Below are positions 7,891 through 16,942 of a DNA stretch of 46,408 nt, one piece after another. Positions within the stretch are counted from its first letter, which is position 1. Each line of letters starts with the position of its first letter. The translations under genes and the position numbers were made by a program. Source of the stretch: Candidatus Omnitrophota bacterium (GTDB lineage: Bacteria; Omnitrophota; Gorgyraeia; B26-G9); the NCBI GenBank assembly GCA_018895275.1, contig JAHIOQ010000051.1, positions 1-46,408 of the forward strand, written 5' to 3'. The notes beneath the pieces were generated by a model. The model was not told where the DNA came from. It saw nothing but the letters and a program-made list of their open reading frames with translations, and did no database searches.

Positions 7891-8919
7891 ATGAATAAAA
7901 AAGAGCCGAATAAATCAGAGCTTATTATTTATCAGACTGAGGCCGGCGAGACAAAAATTGACGTGCGGTTTCAAAATGAAACGGTCTGGCTTTCTCAGCA
8001 GTTAATGGCTGAATTGTTTCAAACGACAAAACAAAATATAAGCCTTCATATTAAGAATATTTTTGAAGAGGGAGAGCTGTCGGAGCGGTCAGTTGTCAAG
8101 GATTTCTTGACAACTGCGGCGGATGGAAAATCTTATCAAACAAAGTTTTACAATCTGGATTTGATCATTTCCGTTGGCTATCGGATTAAATCAAAGGTGG
8201 CTACGCATTTCAGGCAATGGGCTACACGCCATTTGCGGGAATTTATAGTGAAAGGGTTTGTGCTGGATGATGAACGGCTTAAGAATCCCAGCCAGCCTTT
8301 TGATTATTTTGATGAATTGGTCCGGCGTATCCAGGATATCCGCACTTCCGAACGTCGGTTTTATCAAAAAATCACAGATATTTACGCCACAAGCGTGGAT
8401 TACGATCCAACAGATGAGCTTAGTATTGATTTTTTTAAGACGGTTCAGAATGAAATGCACTGGGCGATTACAGGCCAGACCGCGGCAGAGATTATACGCG
8501 ATCGTGTAGACAGCCAAAAGAAAAACATGGGATTGACCAATTGGCGCGGCGCGAGAATCAGGAAAGATGACGTAACTATAGCCAAAAATTATTTAAATGA
8601 AAAGGAGTTGTTGAGCTTGAATAATTTGGTTGAGCAGTATTTGGTTTTTGCTGAAGGGCAGGCGCTAAGGCGCGTTCCGATGTATATGAAGGATTGGGTT
8701 AAAAAACTAGATGGCTTTTTGCGGCTTAATGAAAGAGAAATTTTAACCCATACTGGTAAAATATCCCACCAGGTTGCGATAGAAAAAGCTGAAACGGAAT
8801 ATCAACAGTACTCGCAAAAGAGACAGTTAACTTCTGACAAAAAAGGGAATGCTTTTGATGTGTTGGTCAATGAAACAAAGAGGATAGAAGATAAAAGCAA
8901 GAAAAAGAGGAAGATATAA
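7891..8919 (+). CDS. rhuM: RhuM family protein
   Basis: RhuM-family protein (named for a Salmonella pathogenicity island gene), often encoded inside type I R-M operons; its molecular function is not established. Typical features are the opening SELIIYQTEAGETKIDVRF, VWLSQQLMAELFQTTKQNIS (an HTH-like segment near residues 30-50), YNLDLIISVGYRIKS and FRQWATRHLREFIVKGFVLD. I place the start at 7891 because GAGGTG precedes it; the frame is open to a GTG at 7843, but that lies inside the hairpin. The product is 342 residues. Its TAA overlaps the hsdR ATG (TAATG), so it is co-translated with the nuclease subunit. Confidence 0.85.
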   Translation: MNKKEPNKSELIIYQTEAGETKIDVRFQNETVWLSQQLMAELFQTTKQNISLHIKNIFEEGELSERSVVKDFLTTAADGKSYQTKFYNLDLIISVGYRIKSKVATHFRQWATRHLREFIVKGFVLDDERLKNPSQPFDYFDELVRRIQDIRTSERRFYQKITDIYATSVDYDPTDELSIDFFKTVQNEMHWAITGQTAAEIIRDRVDSQKKNMGLTNWRGARIRKDDVTIAKNYLNEKELLSLNNLVEQYLVFAEGQALRRVPMYMKDWVKKLDGFLRLNEREILTHTGKISHQVAIEKAETEYQQYSQKRQLTSDKKGNAFDVLVNETKRIEDKSKKKRKI

Positions 8920-11900
8920 TGAGTATTAGCAGCCCTTCATTCAAAGAAGATCATATTTCACAGATCCCGGCGCTTCAGCTATTGATTAATCTGGGCTATC
9001 AATACTTAACGCCGGAAGAAGCGGTAAAAGAGCGCGGGGGGAGAGCTTCTAATTTTATTCTTGAAGGAATTCTGGAGCAACAGCTTAGAGAGTTGAATGA
9101 GATTGAATATAAAGGCAATAAATATCCCTTTTCGAATAATAATATCGCGGAAGCGGTGACTTATTTAAAAACTATTCCTTATGATGGTTTAGTGCGTACT
9201 AATGAAAATATTTACGATCTTCTTTCTTTAGGAAAAAGTTTTAAAGAGGTTATGCCGGATACAACACAAAGCTTTGATCTAAAATATATTAATTGGCAGG
9301 AATGGGACAAAAATGTTTTCCATGTCACTGAAGAATTTGAAGTCGAGAGATCAACGGGTAAAGGGCATAGAAGACCGGATATAGTTTTGTTTGTTAATGG
9401 AATTCCTTTTGCAGTCATTGAATGCAAAAGACCAGACGAAAAGGATTCTATGAAACAGGCAATATCCCAACAAATAAGGAATCAGCGTCCCGACGAAATC
9501 CCGAGATTATTTGTTTATCCACAACTACTTTTAGCTATTAATAAAAATGAAGTCCAATACGGCACAGTTAGCACGCCAGAAAGATTCTGGTCTATATGGA
9601 AAGAAGAAGTTGATAAAGCCTTGGAGAAAATAATCAATGAACCGCTATCTGAAGAAAATAAAAATAAATTATTTTCTTCAAGATTTAAATATGTTCGGTA
9701 TTATTTTAATGATATTGAAAAACAAGGGCGTTTAGCCACAGAACAAGACCGGGGGCTATATGCATTAGCCAGGCCGGAGCGTTTAATAGAATTAGCGTAT
9801 AAATATGTTGTTTATGAAGCAGGAGAAAAAAAGATTGCACGATATAAGCAGTTTTTTGCAGTTAAAAAAACAATAGATAGAGTGAAACAATATGAAAACA
9901 GCAGGCAAAGACGAGGGGGCGTTATTTGGCATACGCAGGGAAGCGGTAAATCCTTAACAATGGTTATGATTGCTAAAGCACTTGCTATAGATTCGGACAT
10001 TAAAAATGCTCGCGTTGTTATTGTAACCGATAGAATTGATTTAGATGATCAAATTTGGCGTACATTTAAACATTGCGGGATGGAACCAGAGCAGGCAAAG
10101 ACTGGAGCGCATTTGCTTGATATCCTTGAAGAGAATAAAAAGCGAATTATTACTACGGTAATTAAAAAATTTGAGGCAGGGGTTAGAAAAAGGGATAGTG
10201 ATTTTAATACCAGCAATGTTTTTGTTTTGGTTGATGAGAGCCATAGGAGTAATTATGGCAGCATGCACGCTCAAATGAAAAAAACTCTTCCCGAAGCGTG
10301 TTATATAGGATTTACCGGAACTCCGCTGATGAAGGCAGAAAAAAATACAGCAAGAAGTTTTGGGGGGTTTATTGATACCTATACGATAAATGAAGCAGTA
10401 AAAGACAAAGCTGTTGTGCCATTGCTTTACGAGGGGAGACATGTTGTCCAGGAGGTTAATCAAAAGCCGATTGACAATTGGTTTAATAAAGTTTGTGAAC
10501 CTTTATCTGTGTATCAGAAAACGGATTTAAAAAAGAAGTTTTCCAGGATAGAAGAATTAAATCTCACAGATCAGAGAATTTATACAATTGCTTATGATGT
10601 AAGCCTGCATTATAGCAAAAACTGGAAAGGAACGGGTTTTAAGGCGCAGCTGGCAACAACAAGAAAAATAGAAGCTTTAAAATTCAAACAGTATTTAGAT
10701 GAAATAGGATTAGTAACTTCTGAAGTAGTTATCTCTGCGCCTGATGATAGAGAAGGGTTTGATGATGTTAACGAAGAACCTAAAGAAGAAGTTGTAAAAT
10801 TTTGGAATAAAATTTTACAAAAATATTCCTCAGAAAAAGATTATAACAGAGAAGTTATATCATCTTTTAAAAGTAATGACCATCCAGAGATTCTTATTGT
10901 AGTTGATAAACTGTTAACAGGATTTGACGCGCCAAAAAACACTATTCTTTATATAGCAAAGAAAATGGTAGAGCATACTTTACTGCAGGCAATCGCGCGA
11001 GTTAATAGAATTTATGAAGGGAAGGATTTTGGTTTTATCGTTGATTATAACGGTATTTTAGGAGAACTGGATAAGGCTCTAGTAGCTTATAGCGCTTTGG
11101 AGGGGTTTGAAGAGGATGATCTTTCAGGAACATTAACAAATGTTAACGAAGAAGTAAAGACGTTGTCTCAGAAATACTCTGATCTATGGGATATCTTCAA
11201 AACCATTAAAAACAAAAAAGATGAAGAAGAATATGAACAGCTTCTTTTTGACCAGGAACTAAGAGATAAATTTTATGAGAAGTTATCGGCATATACTCAA
11301 ACATTAGGTATAGCTCTATCTGTACCTAATTTTTACGAAGAAACATCGGATGAAAAGATTAAGAAATACAAGGATGATTTAAGGTTCTTTCAAAAATTAA
11401 GAGTTTCTGTCAAAAATCGATATGCTGAAACAGTAGATTTTAAGGAATATGAGGGCAAAGTACAAAAGTTATTGAATACTTATGTGACCGCAGATGAGGT
11501 TATAAAAATCACCCAACAGGTAAATATATTTGAGCAGGATAAATTCCAAAAAGAGGTTGCACGAGTCGAAGGACAGGCCGCAAAAGCGGATATGATTGCG
11601 CATCGAACTTTGCGTACCATTGAAGTAAAGCATGATGAAGACCCTGTGTTTTACGATAAGGTTTCAAAGCTTATTCAGCATGCGATTGATGAATATAGGG
11701 AAAAGCGCATTACGGAAGCGCAATATTTTGATAGTGTTTTAAACTATATGAATTCCGTTCGGGATAGAAAAGATGAAGATACCCCCGATATGCTAGAAGG
11801 CAGAGAGATTGCTAAAGCTTTTTTTGGAGTTATAGATCAGGTCATAGAAACAAAATTGCCCGATCAAAATAAGGCGAAGCATTTAGCGGCCAAAGTTGGC

Positions 11901-12089
11901 TTAGGCATAGATGATATTATTATTAGACTAAAAATAGTTGATTGGCAGCACAATCCGGATATTCAAAATGAGATGAAGAATAAGATGGAAGATTATTTAG
12001 CAGATCATTCGGAATTAAATTTAACTTATGATGAAATTGATAGCATAATGGAGAAAGTAATAGAGATAGCCAAAAGAAGGTACGAATAA
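8919..12089 (+). CDS. hsdR: Type I restriction endonuclease/translocase subunit HsdR
   Basis: ATP-dependent DNA translocase and nuclease of the restriction complex, 1056 residues (normal size). The N-terminal PD-(D/E)XK nuclease shows PDIVLF (D154) and VIECK (E168, K170). The SF2 motor has HTQGSGKS (Walker A, about 338-345), DESH (Walker B box, about 439-442) and TGTP (motif III, about 466-469), then LLTGFDAPK and QAIARVNR of motifs V and VI. The C-terminal helical region (about residues 760-1056) should contact HsdM. No frame damage is visible, so restriction activity is plausible. It overlaps genes on both sides by TAATG. Confidence 0.96.
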   Translation: MSISSPSFKEDHISQIPALQLLINLGYQYLTPEEAVKERGGRASNFILEGILEQQLRELNEIEYKGNKYPFSNNNIAEAVTYLKTIPYDGLVRTNENIYDLLSLGKSFKEVMPDTTQSFDLKYINWQEWDKNVFHVTEEFEVERSTGKGHRRPDIVLFVNGIPFAVIECKRPDEKDSMKQAISQQIRNQRPDEIPRLFVYPQLLLAINKNEVQYGTVSTPERFWSIWKEEVDKALEKIINEPLSEENKNKLFSSRFKYVRYYFNDIEKQGRLATEQDRGLYALARPERLIELAYKYVVYEAGEKKIARYKQFFAVKKTIDRVKQYENSRQRRGGVIWHTQGSGKSLTMVMIAKALAIDSDIKNARVVIVTDRIDLDDQIWRTFKHCGMEPEQAKTGAHLLDILEENKKRIITTVIKKFEAGVRKRDSDFNTSNVFVLVDESHRSNYGSMHAQMKKTLPEACYIGFTGTPLMKAEKNTARSFGGFIDTYTINEAVKDKAVVPLLYEGRHVVQEVNQKPIDNWFNKVCEPLSVYQKTDLKKKFSRIEELNLTDQRIYTIAYDVSLHYSKNWKGTGFKAQLATTRKIEALKFKQYLDEIGLVTSEVVISAPDDREGFDDVNEEPKEEVVKFWNKILQKYSSEKDYNREVISSFKSNDHPEILIVVDKLLTGFDAPKNTILYIAKKMVEHTLLQAIARVNRIYEGKDFGFIVDYNGILGELDKALVAYSALEGFEEDDLSGTLTNVNEEVKTLSQKYSDLWDIFKTIKNKKDEEEYEQLLFDQELRDKFYEKLSAYTQTLGIALSVPNFYEETSDEKIKKYKDDLRFFQKLRVSVKNRYAETVDFKEYEGKVQKLLNTYVTADEVIKITQQVNIFEQDKFQKEVARVEGQAAKADMIAHRTLRTIEVKHDEDPVFYDKVSKLIQHAIDEYREKRITEAQYFDSVLNYMNSVRDRKDEDTPDMLEGREIAKAFFGVIDQVIETKLPDQNKAKHLAAKVGLGIDDIIIRLKIVDWQHNPDIQNEMKNKMEDYLADHSELNLTYDEIDSIMEKVIEIAKRRYE

Positions 12090-12796
12090 TGGATTATTCA
12101 ATTAATTATGGGGCAAATAAGATACAGTTTAGCCTGGCACGCAAGCTAAGGAAGACTATTAAAATTAGTGTTGGTTCAGATTTGAAAGTGATGGTTATTG
12201 CACATGCGCGATTACCGTTTTTAAAAATTAAAGAACATGTGCAGAAAAAAGCACGATGGATAAATAAGAAATTAAATTATTTTAAAGGATTGCCTCCTAA
12301 GATGCCTCCGCGCGAACTTGTTAGCGGGGAAACCCATATGTATTTAGGAAGGCAGTATCGTTTAAAGGTAAAAAAAGCTAAAGAGCCAAGCGTGAAATTG
12401 AAGGGGGCGTATATTTATTTAAGCACAAATGGACAATCCAGCAAAAAATACAAGCAAATGCTTCTAAGTGAGTGGTATAAATTGCGAGCCATGACGAGAT
12501 ATAAGGACGTACTAAATAAATTCTATGAGCGGCTGTCAAAGTATGAAATCTTAAAGCCTAGCTTAGGAACTAGACAACTAAAAACCCGATGGGGAAGCTT
12601 TTCTAAAAAAAGAAATACAGTGATGCTTAATACAGAGTTAATTAAGGCGCCAAGCCACTGTATAGAATATGTGGTTATGCATGAGCTTTGCCATGCGAAA
12701 TACTTGAAACATGATAAAAGTTTTTACGGATTTCTTTCTCGTATTATGCCGGATTGGCGGAAAAGGAAAGAAAGGTTGGAAAGAGTAGTTATTTAG
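12089..12796 (+). CDS. YgjP-like (DUF45/SprT-type) metal-dependent hydrolase
   Basis: A zincin-type metalloprotein of the YgjP/DUF45 family, related to M48 and SprT-like peptidases. The key motif HELCH is at residues 198-202, with a further histidine at 208 (HDKSFY) as likely third zinc ligand. TRWGSFS ahead of it and the closing FLSRIMPDWRKRKERLE are family hallmarks. It is cytosolic with no signal peptide; 235 residues is normal. It is the last gene of the R-M operon, its ATG overlapping the hsdR stop. Such genes often accompany hsdR, but their role there is unclear to me. Confidence 0.88.
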   Translation: MDYSINYGANKIQFSLARKLRKTIKISVGSDLKVMVIAHARLPFLKIKEHVQKKARWINKKLNYFKGLPPKMPPRELVSGETHMYLGRQYRLKVKKAKEPSVKLKGAYIYLSTNGQSSKKYKQMLLSEWYKLRAMTRYKDVLNKFYERLSKYEILKPSLGTRQLKTRWGSFSKKRNTVMLNTELIKAPSHCIEYVVMHELCHAKYLKHDKSFYGFLSRIMPDWRKRKERLERVVI

Positions 12797-12888
12797 CAGG
12801 GTGGGCTGATACTTCTTTTCTGGTATCTTCAAGTCTGTAATTGAAGAAGGCAGGCCGTTGAAGGTTTGTCGGAAAGGAGGTAAATGTT

Positions 12889-13092
12889 ATGGCGAAAGAT
12901 GCTCCTGGTATGCGAGGATATCGTTCTCGGAACCAAAACGGCTTATTGCGTGATAAACGCGATGATACTCATATGGGTACAATCGAAAAGCAATATGACC
13001 GTGATTTAAAGGTGCGTTCTGACATGCATTTAGGAAATTACCTAAAGCAAAAAGGAATAGCTTCTTTGAATGATTTAGTTACTGGCAAATAA
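12889..13092 (+). CDS. Small charged protein, unknown function
   Basis: A 67-residue protein behind a near-ideal ribosome binding site (AAAGGAGG, about 8 nt before the ATG), which makes it a real gene despite its size. It is very rich in Arg, Lys and Asp. The C-terminal pattern DTHMGTIEKQYDRDLKVRSD followed by MHLGNYLKQKG...SLNDL looks like a compact helical domain. I have an impression of similar short proteins in other bacteria but cannot name the family. There is no membrane segment or signal. It lies 92 bp after the R-M operon and may be transcribed with it. Confidence 0.75.
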   Translation: MAKDAPGMRGYRSRNQNGLLRDKRDDTHMGTIEKQYDRDLKVRSDMHLGNYLKQKGIASLNDLVTGK

Positions 13093-13149
13093 CCATAGCT
13101 AAAGGTATGTCAGGCCACCCTGCGTTTAATATGTTTAAAATTTCGACCA

Positions 13150-13746
13150 TTGCCTCCACATTTGCGACTTTTACGAGATAAAGCTGGTGTGCTGCTATCA
13201 GATGAAGAATTATTATTCGCAAAAAAACTGTATCGAGATAACAAAATTAAAGAAGCGGAAGAATGGCTTGCTAAATCGTTAACTTCAAATGCTAATAATT
13301 ATGGGGCATGGCTTTTGAAAGCAGTATTTGATTTTAGGTTTAAGGAAGACCCAAAAGAGGCGTTGCGTAGCATTAAAAAAGCAGAGAAACGGTCTAGATT
13401 TACATTTGAATGGCTATATAGTAAAGCCTTCATATATTTTTGGCTTGAAAAATATGACAAGGCTCTGAAGGTTTGTGGTGCGGTTTTAAAACAAACTTAC
13501 AATGAAGAGCACATAACGTTAAAAGAGGTAGAGGGATTCAATTTAGAAGCGATAAAAGATAATCCTGCAAAAGTACAGTTATATTATTGGATTGGGTTTT
13601 TGAATTATAAAAAGGAGAATAATTTACCAAAAGCATTAGAATATTTGGAAGAATTTGAAAAAAAAGCTTCAGGATCAATGCATATGTTATTGCAAAGAAG
13701 CCAAATATATATAAAAGAAATTAAAAGAATAATGGGGCGAGAGTAG
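13150..13746 (+). CDS. TPR-like repeat protein, unknown function
   Basis: A helical protein of up to 198 residues. It contains repeated TPR-like helix pairs: AKKLYRDNKIKEAEEWLAKS, YSKAFIYFWLEKYDKALKVC, YYWIGFLNYKKENNLPKALE. This suggests a protein-interaction role in the cytosol. The start is uncertain: the frame is open back to 13099 with no ATG and no ribosome binding site, the assigned codon is TTG, and the first clear helix begins near LLSDEELLFAKKLY. The N-terminus may be lost, or a frameshift may separate it from an ATG at 13131. Confidence 0.65.
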   Translation: MPPHLRLLRDKAGVLLSDEELLFAKKLYRDNKIKEAEEWLAKSLTSNANNYGAWLLKAVFDFRFKEDPKEALRSIKKAEKRSRFTFEWLYSKAFIYFWLEKYDKALKVCGAVLKQTYNEEHITLKEVEGFNLEAIKDNPAKVQLYYWIGFLNYKKENNLPKALEYLEEFEKKASGSMHMLLQRSQIYIKEIKRIMGRE

Positions 13747-13836
13747 ATAATCTTAAAATTCAGGGGAAGCGGCGAACTATCCATTTTAGCCGCATAAATT
13801 GACAAAACTCAACCTTTACATTAACCTATAGTTATA

Positions 13837-14868
13837 ATGAAAAATAAGAAAGAAAACTCCGAAAAAATCACCTACGAAATAGATCCCTACAACAGGTTAA
13901 TCATCAGCAAAGCTGGCAAAGAAAGCAAGCTCTCCAGATTTAGGCAAGTTCTTGACGGCCGCTTCAAAATTGACGAAGATAATACACTCACCTACCTTAT
14001 TAAAGCACCCACTCCGCAAGGAACAGAAATCCCTCATCAAGTAAAACTCGAAGGCGTTTGGTCTTTAGATAAGGACCATAATCTCTGCCTTGAGCTTAAT
14101 AAATGGGGCAGGGAAACGCTTGGCGATAAATTAACTCTAAAAGGAGAAATTATCGATACTTCCAAAAATTCCTTAGCTTTCAGCCTTACTACCCGCACTA
14201 AAGACAATATGCAGTCAATCTATATTCTTCAGCTTAAAGGCGCATGGCAAGCAGATAAAAACAATCGTCTGACGTTTCGAGTTCAGAAAGAAAAAGGAAG
14301 CTATGATATTTTAACATTCAAAGGCGCTTGGGAAATAAACAAACAACATCAGATTATTTATCAATATGAAAAATCCCAGCTTATCCGCAAACGAAAAAAA
14401 ATTCATACCCTGATCTTCCAAGGTTATTGGGATATAAAAGACAAAGCACGCATAAGTTATGTGCTTGATGCGCGAACAGACTCAGTTTTTGATTTTAAAA
14501 CCAGCTTAGGCATATTCAAAGACAAGTATATAAAATACGAAGTAGGCATAGGTGTTGCGCGCAAGCTGGAAGCTGTTAACCGTACAATTACTTTGTTCGG
14601 CAAATGGAAAATAAAAAAAGACATAGGCTTGATATTTGAAGTAGAATACGAAAATAAAAAAATCAATGCCATTGTCTTTGGAGCGGAAGCCAAGCTGTCC
14701 GCCAGAGACAGTATAAGTTTTGAGCTAAAGAACAGGCATAATAAAGACATCAGCGCGCAACTACAGCTTTCCCGCAAGATACTAAACGGAGACGGTTTGT
14801 CATTTTTACGATTTCTTAAATCAAAGGATGAGACAGCCGCTTTCATTGGCGCAGGATTTCGCTGGTGA
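13837..14868 (+). CDS. Tandem beta-hairpin repeat protein, unknown function
   Basis: A 343-residue protein built mainly of 35-45-residue repeats with the pattern L.G.W.idk...L.y.......g. Examples are KLEGVWSLDKDHNLCLEL, QLKGAWQADKNNRLTFRV, TFKGAWEINKQHQIIYQY and IFQGYWDIKDKARISYVL. About seven or eight units can be seen, each compatible with a two- or three-strand beta hairpin, so the protein may form a beta-solenoid or propeller-like sheet. It lacks a signal peptide and membrane helices. The ending AAFIGAGFRW resembles the aromatic C-terminal strand of outer-membrane proteins, but without a signal that is weak evidence. TTGACA at 13799-13804 with a poor -10 at 13822 would give an almost leaderless transcript. 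I do not recognise the family. Confidence 0.8.
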   Translation: MKNKKENSEKITYEIDPYNRLIISKAGKESKLSRFRQVLDGRFKIDEDNTLTYLIKAPTPQGTEIPHQVKLEGVWSLDKDHNLCLELNKWGRETLGDKLTLKGEIIDTSKNSLAFSLTTRTKDNMQSIYILQLKGAWQADKNNRLTFRVQKEKGSYDILTFKGAWEINKQHQIIYQYEKSQLIRKRKKIHTLIFQGYWDIKDKARISYVLDARTDSVFDFKTSLGIFKDKYIKYEVGIGVARKLEAVNRTITLFGKWKIKKDIGLIFEVEYENKKINAIVFGAEAKLSARDSISFELKNRHNKDISAQLQLSRKILNGDGLSFLRFLKSKDETAAFIGAGFRW

Positions 14869-14962
14869 GGGGAACCGAGGGACGTGGGACGACCACTCGC
14901 TTTGCTCGTTAGGACGAAAGACGAAAAAACAAAACCAAAAGCTAAAAATGTGGAGGTAAAAA

Positions 14963-15751
14963 ATGGGTAAGCTAGGATGTATAAAAGATAAGTTTAACGG
15001 TAAGGATTATTTAATGCGCGCGTACTTGCCGGTTATGAAAATACCCAAGAAAGTTGATTACACACCCAAGTTGTCTCCGGTTAGGGATCAGGGCGATGAA
15101 GGGACATGTGTAAGCTTTGCCTGCGCCAGCGGGATGAAGGAATACCAGGAAATGCTTGATTATGAAAAGCTGATAACACTTTCTCCGAGATTTATTTATA
15201 GCGAATGTAAAAAAATAGACGGCATGCCGGAAGCCGAAGGCACGACTCTTAGGGCAGCTATGCAGGTACTGAATAAGTTGGGAGTTTGCCAGGAAAAATT
15301 CTGGCCGTACCAGCCGCATCAAAATGACAAAGCCAAAAAAGGCTTTGCGGCTAACGCCAAAAAATTCCGCATTATTACTTATGCCCGCATACTAAACCTG
15401 AATGAACTGCGTCTGAATATTGCCACTAAAGGGCCTTGCGTTATTGGTGTTGAGGTATATGAGGGAATGATGAAAACTAAAACAGGCTTAGTGCCCATGC
15501 CTAAGAAAAACGAATACGCTTTGGGCGGGCATGCGATTTGCCCGGTAGGTTATGATGATACCAAGAAACTGGTTAAATTCAAAAACTCCTGGTCTGATAA
15601 ATGGGGGCAAAAGGGTTATGGGTTCTTGCCTTACGCTTATATTGAAAACTATATGATGGATGCCTGGAGCTCGGTTGATATCGAGGATCCTAATCCGCTT
15701 ACTTTGGCGAGTGTATTGCAATTACAGAGAGAGGGCTTTAGTTTAATATAG
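14963..15751 (+). CDS. Papain-like (peptidase family C1) cysteine protease
   Basis: A cytosolic cysteine peptidase with the full papain catalytic set: oxyanion-hole Q43 and nucleophile C49 in SPVRDQGDEGTCVSFA, histidine H190 in GGHAICPVGYDD, and asparagine N208 in FKNSWSDKWGQKGYGF. It is 262 residues long with no signal peptide and only about 40 residues before the catalytic glutamine, so it lacks a classic inhibitory prodomain. A GGAGG ribosome binding site lies just before the ATG. It follows the beta-repeat protein by 94 bp in the same direction, so a shared role is possible but unproven. Bacterial C1 proteases of this type are sporadic and their substrates unknown. Confidence 0.88.
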   Translation: MGKLGCIKDKFNGKDYLMRAYLPVMKIPKKVDYTPKLSPVRDQGDEGTCVSFACASGMKEYQEMLDYEKLITLSPRFIYSECKKIDGMPEAEGTTLRAAMQVLNKLGVCQEKFWPYQPHQNDKAKKGFAANAKKFRIITYARILNLNELRLNIATKGPCVIGVEVYEGMMKTKTGLVPMPKKNEYALGGHAICPVGYDDTKKLVKFKNSWSDKWGQKGYGFLPYAYIENYMMDAWSSVDIEDPNPLTLASVLQLQREGFSLI

Positions 15752-15874
15752 CCAAGGGGCTAGGGATGTTCAAAAGGAAATGGTGAAGCGAAAGTAAAAG
15801 GCAAAACCGGTACAGAAAATAATAGGGGCAGCTGACCGATCTCTAAAATGGTAACTTAAAAAGGATAACTATAA

Positions 15875-16354
15875 GTGAAGAGAAATCAAAATAATTGGAT
15901 AATATCAGAAGCTAAAAAAGCAGATGGCACCAAGGATCTAATAATTCTTGAAAACCCACAAGTTCGGGATTATATTGATAATAGTTTGCTAAAAGATTTT
16001 TGGCCGGTTGTTTTAAGTTGTTTTGAAACCAGCGGGTATGCTTATTCTCCAGAGCCGTATATTGATTCTGAATTGGGATATGAATTGGAAAGGACATTAT
16101 CCTTTATGCTTCTTGATGAAAAAAGGTTTGATTTGCCCAGAGCTATTTTTAGGGGGAAATTGAAAATATCAAAAACAAGTTGGATGCTGGGAAGAGAATT
16201 TTTTCTGTCTTTACCAAGAAATAATGATCCGCAGGCAGTATTTGAGATTTTGGGCAATAGCCGTTTTAAAGGCAACCCGCCGACACTTACAATAGACAAA
16301 GAAAAAGAGGACGATTTCTACCAGATTGATTTTAGTGCTGGAGATGGAGGATAA
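15875..16354 (+). CDS. Hypothetical protein
   Basis: A 159-residue soluble protein starting with GTG behind AAGGA. I do not recognise a family. Visible features are an acidic C-terminus (KEKEDDFYQIDFSAGDGG), a central aromatic stretch (FWPVVLSCFETSGYAYSPEP), and no membrane helix or signal. It lies between the papain-like protease and a broken membrane gene, all in one orientation. Base composition is like that of the neighbouring island genes. Confidence 0.65.
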   Translation: MKRNQNNWIISEAKKADGTKDLIILENPQVRDYIDNSLLKDFWPVVLSCFETSGYAYSPEPYIDSELGYELERTLSFMLLDEKRFDLPRAIFRGKLKISKTSWMLGREFFLSLPRNNDPQAVFEILGNSRFKGNPPTLTIDKEKEDDFYQIDFSAGDGG

Positions 16355-16366
16355 AGGAGGTAGTAA

Positions 16367-16766
16367 ATGAAGAATATTTTTAGAAACACACTAGGTTTGT
16401 TGTTGGCCTCTCAAACGGCTTGTTACGCGTACACAAATAATCGTGAGTTAAACTGGAATGAGCAGGTTGTTCTGCCGCTTAAAAATATATTGGTAGATAT
16501 CGTCGGCTTTATTCCGCATATTATATTTGCCGTATTAATATTATTAGCGGGCTGGATAGTAGCAAAAATTGTGATGTTTGTGACGTCACGTTTTCTTTAA
16601 GATGCAGAGGCCGGAATTGTTTGCCGGCCTGACGAAGTGGGCGATCCTTGTATTTACTGCTATTGTGTGTTTGATGGAGATAGGATTGCCTCCGCAGGTA
16701 GTGCTTGTTCCGGTGGCGATTGTTTTTTTTACTTGTATCTATCCGGGGCCATTTGTGCTAAACTGA
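16367..16766 (+). pseudogene. Broken MscS-like small-conductance channel fragment
   Basis: The first frame (16367-16600, 77 aa, AAAGGAGG ribosome binding site) ends in a membrane helix, FIPHIIFAVLILLAGWIVAK, typical of the first conserved TM helix of MscS-like proteins. A second frame (16602-16766, shifted by one) continues ELFAGLTKWAILVFTAIVCL followed by MEIGLPPQVVL, which matches the next conserved TM segment. The linker between the helices and the whole channel core are missing. I read this as a decayed channel gene with a deletion and frameshift and not as two small genes. Confidence 0.65.
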
Positions 16767-16942
16767 AATAAATCAGTTATGTTTGTTTTTCAGCAAAACG
16801 AGACCGTTTGTATTTAACACGCCCGGAAGCTTCTTCGCGTATGCCGACCCAATTAGGCTGTTTTATTTTCCCGCTGGTTGACCGGTTGATTTTAAGTGTT
16901 TTCTGCCGCGGATTTTCGGAATTTTTTAGAAAAAATATCACC

